The position numbers were made by a program, and so were the translations under genes. A DNA stretch of 64,000 nucleotides, taken from an uncultured Alphaproteobacteria bacterium (GTDB lineage Bacteria; Pseudomonadota; Alphaproteobacteria; RF32; CAG-239). Location: NCBI GenBank assembly GCA_944392275.1, contig CALXWA010000003.1:95286-159285 (forward strand), given 5' to 3'. Each line of letters starts with the position of its first letter. Positions within the stretch are counted from its first letter, which is position 1. Below the pieces are notes generated by a model. That model was not told the origin of the DNA. It did no database searches and was given only the letters and a program-made list of their open reading frames with translations. Positions 62,688 through 64,000 of the stretch are shown here, one piece after another.

Positions 62688-64000
62688 ATGTCTTTGAAAG
62701 TTGCTATTATCGGGCGGCCGAATGTCGGAAAGTCAACTTTGTTTAATCGTTTGGCCGGACGGAAAATTGCTATTGTTCATGATAAACCCGGGGTCACCAG
62801 AGACCGACGGGAAACTGCTGCAAAATTGCAAGACTTAAATTTTCGGATTATTGATACGGCCGGATACGAGTATTCCAATGAAGATAACTTGGAAAAAAGA
62901 ATGTGGGAGCAGACTAAAAAAGCCATTGATGAAGCGGATGTTTGCTTGTTTATGTATGATGCTCGTGATGGCTTGCAACCTTATGATGAACATTTTGCCG
63001 ATTTGTTGCGAAAAATGAAAAAGCCGGTTGTCTTACTCGCGAATAAATGCGAGGGCAAGCTCCAAGAAGACGGAGTTTATGAGGCTTATAAGCTTGGCTT
63101 TGGAGAACCTATCCCCTTTTCGGCCGAACACGGCTTGGGGGTTTTGGATTTGTATGATGCCTTAAAACCTTACTATGAAAAAAAGAAAGAAGAAGAGGCT
63201 CGACAAAATACTCCGTCCGAAGAGGAATTAGAGGCTCTTAAAAAAGAAGATAATCAAGACGAAGATGACACCTATAAAAAACGGCCGATTTCTTTGGCTA
63301 TTGTCGGGCGGCCAAATGTTGGGAAATCTACCTTGGTAAATGCCTTGCTTAATGATGAGCGGATGCTAACGGGGCCGGAGGCCGGAGTAACCCGAGATGC
63401 TATTACTTCTGAATGGAGCTATTTGGGAAGAAAAATAAATTTGGTGGATACGGCCGGCTTGCGAAAACGGGCTAAGGTGGATGATTCTTTGGAAAAAATG
63501 TCTGCGGCCAGCACAAAACACGCGGCCTTTATGGCTCAGGTTGTAATCTTGGTTTTGGATGCCGATGCTGTCTTAGACAAGCAAGATTTAACTATTGCTC
63601 GACAAGTTTTAGACGAAGGACGAGCCTTGGTTATTGCCGTTAACAAATGGGACATTGCTAATCGAAAAGAAGCTTTGCAAAAATTAAATGATAAGTTGCA
63701 AACCTCTTTGACCCAAGCCGAAGGTGTTCCGACTGTTACGATTTCTGCCCTAAAAAAAGAAAATTTAGATAAGTTGATGCGAGCAGTCTTTAAGGTTTAT
63801 GATCGATGGAATGTCCGTATCCCAACGGCTCCGCTTAACCAATGGTTTGCTGATATGATTGATCGTTATCCGCCTCCTTTGGGCAAAAACAAACGGCGGA
63901 TTAAGTTGCGTTATATTACGCAGGCTAAGACTCGTCCGCCTTCTTTTTATATTTTCTCCAGCAATCCGGAAGGTCTGCCGGATGCTTACTTGCGTTACCT
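62688..64000 (+). CDS. der: GTPase Der (EngA), 3' end outside the window
   Basis: Der is a double GTPase needed for 50S ribosome assembly. The 437 codons in view show the first G domain with GRPNVGKST at residues 8-16, DTAGYE and NKCE, an acidic linker (about 175-200), and the second G domain with GRPNVGKST near 207-215, DTAGLRKRAKV and NKWD. The KH-like domain (NQWFADMIDRYPPPLGKNKR) has begun when the window ends. AAGGAAC lies before the ATG. A typical Der is about 440-490 residues, so little is missing. It is the third gene of the yfgM-bamB-der operon. Confidence 0.96.
   Translation, partial: MSLKVAIIGRPNVGKSTLFNRLAGRKIAIVHDKPGVTRDRRETAAKLQDLNFRIIDTAGYEYSNEDNLEKRMWEQTKKAIDEADVCLFMYDARDGLQPYDEHFADLLRKMKKPVVLLANKCEGKLQEDGVYEAYKLGFGEPIPFSAEHGLGVLDLYDALKPYYEKKKEEEARQNTPSEEELEALKKEDNQDEDDTYKKRPISLAIVGRPNVGKSTLVNALLNDERMLTGPEAGVTRDAITSEWSYLGRKINLVDTAGLRKRAKVDDSLEKMSAASTKHAAFMAQVVILVLDADAVLDKQDLTIARQVLDEGRALVIAVNKWDIANRKEALQKLNDKLQTSLTQAEGVPTVTISALKKENLDKLMRAVFKVYDRWNVRIPTAPLNQWFADMIDRYPPPLGKNKRRIKLRYITQAKTRPPSFYIFSSNPEGLPDAYLRY

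Overview
The window is a low-GC, gene-dense stretch of a bacterial chromosome that best fits an alphaproteobacterium. The evidence is a flagellin cluster with the alphaproteobacterial regulator FlbT, the SecB / Tim44-like / MltA / Smr gene block that is typical of that class, and a CtrA-type box before one flagellin. HydF, the maturation GTPase of [FeFe]-hydrogenase, points to an anaerobic or fermentative life. A host-gut lineage is my inference (the uncultured low-GC alphaproteobacteria seen in gut metagenomes); it is not shown by the sequence. I saw no IS element, prophage, CRISPR array, rRNA or tRNA gene.

Layout. 0-2.5 kb: start of a possible flagellar FliK gene, then accB-accC. 2.5-8 kb: three flagellin paralogues, a Sel1-repeat periplasmic protein and FlbT. 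8-16.5 kb: ABC-F ATPase, two unknown genes, a HAD protein lacking its nucleophile, hydF-tcdA-tatD, and alr. 16.5-20.5 kb: one 1320-residue protein of unknown function with tandem repeats. 20.7-27 kb: ileS (with a structured leader), a 655-bp intergenic region full of palindromes, anmK and tyrS. 27-34.3 kb: an unknown gene, then a Bat-type operon (DUF4381, BatA, fused BatB/BatC, BatD) running into a glutamine-amidotransferase-like hydrolase and a D-Ala-D-Ala dipeptidase. 34.3-40 kb: secB, Tim44-like gene, mltA, a membrane protein, smr, MsbA-like exporter and a DUF1294 protein. 40-46.7 kb: two exported proteins of unknown function that may share a fold, an unknown cytoplasmic gene, dtd, an SpmA-SpmB fusion, a LOG-family protein and tgt. 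46.8-50.7 kb: YgiW-like protein with a two-component pair behind a PmrA-type box, phoB and rpe. 50.7-59.2 kb: ferritin-like protein, a candidate small RNA, fba, two unknowns, and an operon of diguanylate cyclase, rRNA methyltransferase, lipoprotein and tkt. 59.3-64 kb: a membrane protein, then the conserved yfgM-bamB-der order, with der running off the end.

How it works together. Many genes serve envelope and peptidoglycan upkeep (alr, anmK, mltA, the dipeptidase, MsbA-like exporter, bamB, secB, Bat proteins). Others serve sugar flow through glycolysis and the pentose phosphate route (fba, tkt, rpe), translation (ileS, tyrS, tgt, dtd, tcdA) and motility with its signalling (flagellins, FlbT, diguanylate cyclase). 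The most novel points are the large repeat protein, the leader and intergenic RNA candidates, the nucleophile-less HAD protein, the PmrA-type autoregulatory site and the paired exported proteins at 40.4-42 kb.
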